From Boseongicola sp. SB0662_bin_57 (GTDB taxonomy: Bacteria; Pseudomonadota; Alphaproteobacteria; Rhodobacterales; Rhodobacteraceae), in the NCBI GenBank assembly GCA_009839535.1, contig VXPN01000134.1:1715-8830 (forward strand): 7,116 bases of DNA, in the 5' to 3' direction. A program made the position numbers and the translations under genes. The notes beneath the pieces are model-generated. The model saw only the letters and a list, made by a program, of their open reading frames with translations. It was not told the origin of the DNA and ran no database searches. This document shows positions 6,329 through 7,116 of the stretch, in pieces. Positions within the stretch are counted from its first letter, which is position 1. Each line of letters opens with the position of its first letter.

Positions 6329-7116
6329 ATGCCGAAAGGGAAAGTCGACACGAAGGCGGTTGGGCTGGATGCGGGGGTCGGCTTCATCCGGTGGCTGACC
6401 GGCGCCGAGAACCTGCACTACGGCTTCTGGACCGATCTGGAACCCGTCGCAGGAAACACTGGCAAGGCTCAGGAAGCATATACCGAAAGGCTCCTCGGCT
6501 ACCTGCCAGAAGGCCAGCTCTCGATTCTCGACATCGGCGGCGGTGCGGGAGAGACCGCCAAGAAGCTCACTGATCGCGGCCACCGGGTGGACATCGTCGT
6601 GCCATCCCGCATGCTTGCAGAGCGCTGCCGCGCCAACGCGCCCGATGCGCGCATCCATGAAACGACCTTCGAGACGTTTGAAGGCGACACCGCGTTCGAT
6701 CTGTGCCTGTTTTCGGAGAGCTTCCAGTACATCCCGCTCCAAGTCGCGCTGGGAAAGGCGCTGCGACTGACCGCTCCGGGCGGCCATGTCCTGATCGCCG
6801 ACTGCTTTCGGTCCGAGGATTTCGAGCCGGACGGCGAAACACGGATCGTGGGCGGCGGACATCCCGTTGAGGATTTCCGGGCAGCTCTCGAAGCTTGCGA
6901 CGGAGCCGTGCTCCGCCAGGAGGACATTACCGAAGCGGTCGCCCCCTCGATCGACATCGAGCAAGGGCTGTTTCACGTCCTCGGCGATGCGGTCACGCGC
7001 GTTGATGCCGAGCTTTCCGCGAAACGGCCCGTAATGCGCTGGCTGCTGGCGGGCGCGACCAGGCTCGCATTCGGGCGCCGCCGCCTGTACCGGCTGGACA
7101 GGCGGCTTCGCGGCAA
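6329..7116 (+). CDS. Class I SAM-dependent methyltransferase, C-terminus outside the window
   Basis: 262 codons are visible with no stop. The Rossmann-type methyltransferase core is clear: an upstream ENLHYGFW segment (27-34), motif I ILDIGGGAGE (66-75), the beta-2 region HRVDIVVPSRML (85-96), a motif near FDLCLFSESFQYI (123-135) and a post-motif APGGHVLIAD (149-158). The tail is strongly basic, RLAFGRRRLYRLDRRL (245-260). At the end of beta-2, where many family members have Asp or Glu binding the SAM ribose, the residue is Val91. This is tolerated in some subfamilies but weakens any detailed assignment. The substrate cannot be read from the sequence; the HYGFW segment recalls methyltransferases acting on small or lipid-like substrates, but I would not go further. 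The ATG at 6329 is the first in frame with the conserved part and has no evident Shine-Dalgarno. Confidence 0.85.
   Translation, partial: MPKGKVDTKAVGLDAGVGFIRWLTGAENLHYGFWTDLEPVAGNTGKAQEAYTERLLGYLPEGQLSILDIGGGAGETAKKLTDRGHRVDIVVPSRMLAERCRANAPDARIHETTFETFEGDTAFDLCLFSESFQYIPLQVALGKALRLTAPGGHVLIADCFRSEDFEPDGETRIVGGGHPVEDFRAALEACDGAVLRQEDITEAVAPSIDIEQGLFHVLGDAVTRVDAELSAKRPVMRWLLAGATRLAFGRRRLYRLDRRLRG
7000..7019 (+). repeat. Direct repeat copy 2, inside the methyltransferase gene
   Basis: The second copy of the repeat at 6192-6211, read here in the methyltransferase frame with the core encoding DAELS (residues 226-230). The two copies are 808 bases apart and enclose almost the whole visible methyltransferase gene. 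Confidence 0.75.

Noticed and set aside
6080..6976. Minus-strand open frame of 298 codons opposite the rppH 3' end and the methyltransferase gene.
   Set aside because: It is opposite a well-formed methyltransferase domain and the end of rppH, and its translation shows no domain I recognise.
1..7116. A toxin-antitoxin, anti-phage or biosynthetic cluster across the window.
   Set aside because: Every gene fits a housekeeping family or a conserved hypothetical, the strands alternate in short units, and no gene shows defence, toxin or assembly-line domains.

Overview
The window is an ordinary, GC-rich stretch of bacterial chromosome, almost certainly from an alphaproteobacterium. The best taxonomic evidence is the DUF2794 protein, a family I know only from Alphaproteobacteria. 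The alphaproteobacterial-type NlpC/P60 protein overlapping an M17 aminopeptidase, and the form of Asd and RppH, agree with this. I see no mobile element, CRISPR array, tRNA, rRNA or phage gene, and no clear novel multi-gene system.

Layout, left to right: (1) a 5'-methylthioadenosine phosphorylase on the minus strand, cut by the left edge (1-593); (2) a divergent gap of 238 bases with no feature I can support; (3) a DUF2794 gene on the plus strand (832-1179), ending 10 bases from the end of the converging minus operon; (4) the minus-strand operon, M17 leucyl aminopeptidase (2047-3429) then NlpC/P60 peptidase (1190-2050), joined by an ATGA stop/start overlap; (5) a 240-base divergent region with a credible sigma70-type promoter for the aminopeptidase; (6) a beta-carbonic anhydrase on the plus strand (3670-4320); (7) a 134-base convergent gap with a good hairpin after the carbonic anhydrase; (8) aspartate-semialdehyde dehydrogenase on the minus strand (4455-5492); (9) a 224-base divergent gap; (10) RppH on the plus strand (5717-6196); (11) a 132-base gap; (12) a class I SAM-dependent methyltransferase on the plus strand, cut by the right edge (6329-7116).

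How the genes may work together: the aminopeptidase and the NlpC/P60 enzyme are the only pair with clear physical coupling. Neither has a signal peptide, so a shared job in degrading peptides, possibly murein peptides, in the cytoplasm is plausible. Asd supplies the precursor of diaminopimelate, lysine, threonine and methionine, and MtnP salvages the methylthioadenosine made from SAM. These are metabolically related but lie in separate transcription units, so I read the proximity as incidental.

The points most worth a second look are: two start codons where the longest open frame is probably wrong (aminopeptidase and Asd); a 19-of-20 direct repeat that spans the rppH stop codon and recurs inside the methyltransferase gene; an inverted repeat flanking the aminopeptidase promoter; and a methyltransferase lacking the usual acidic residue at the end of strand beta-2.
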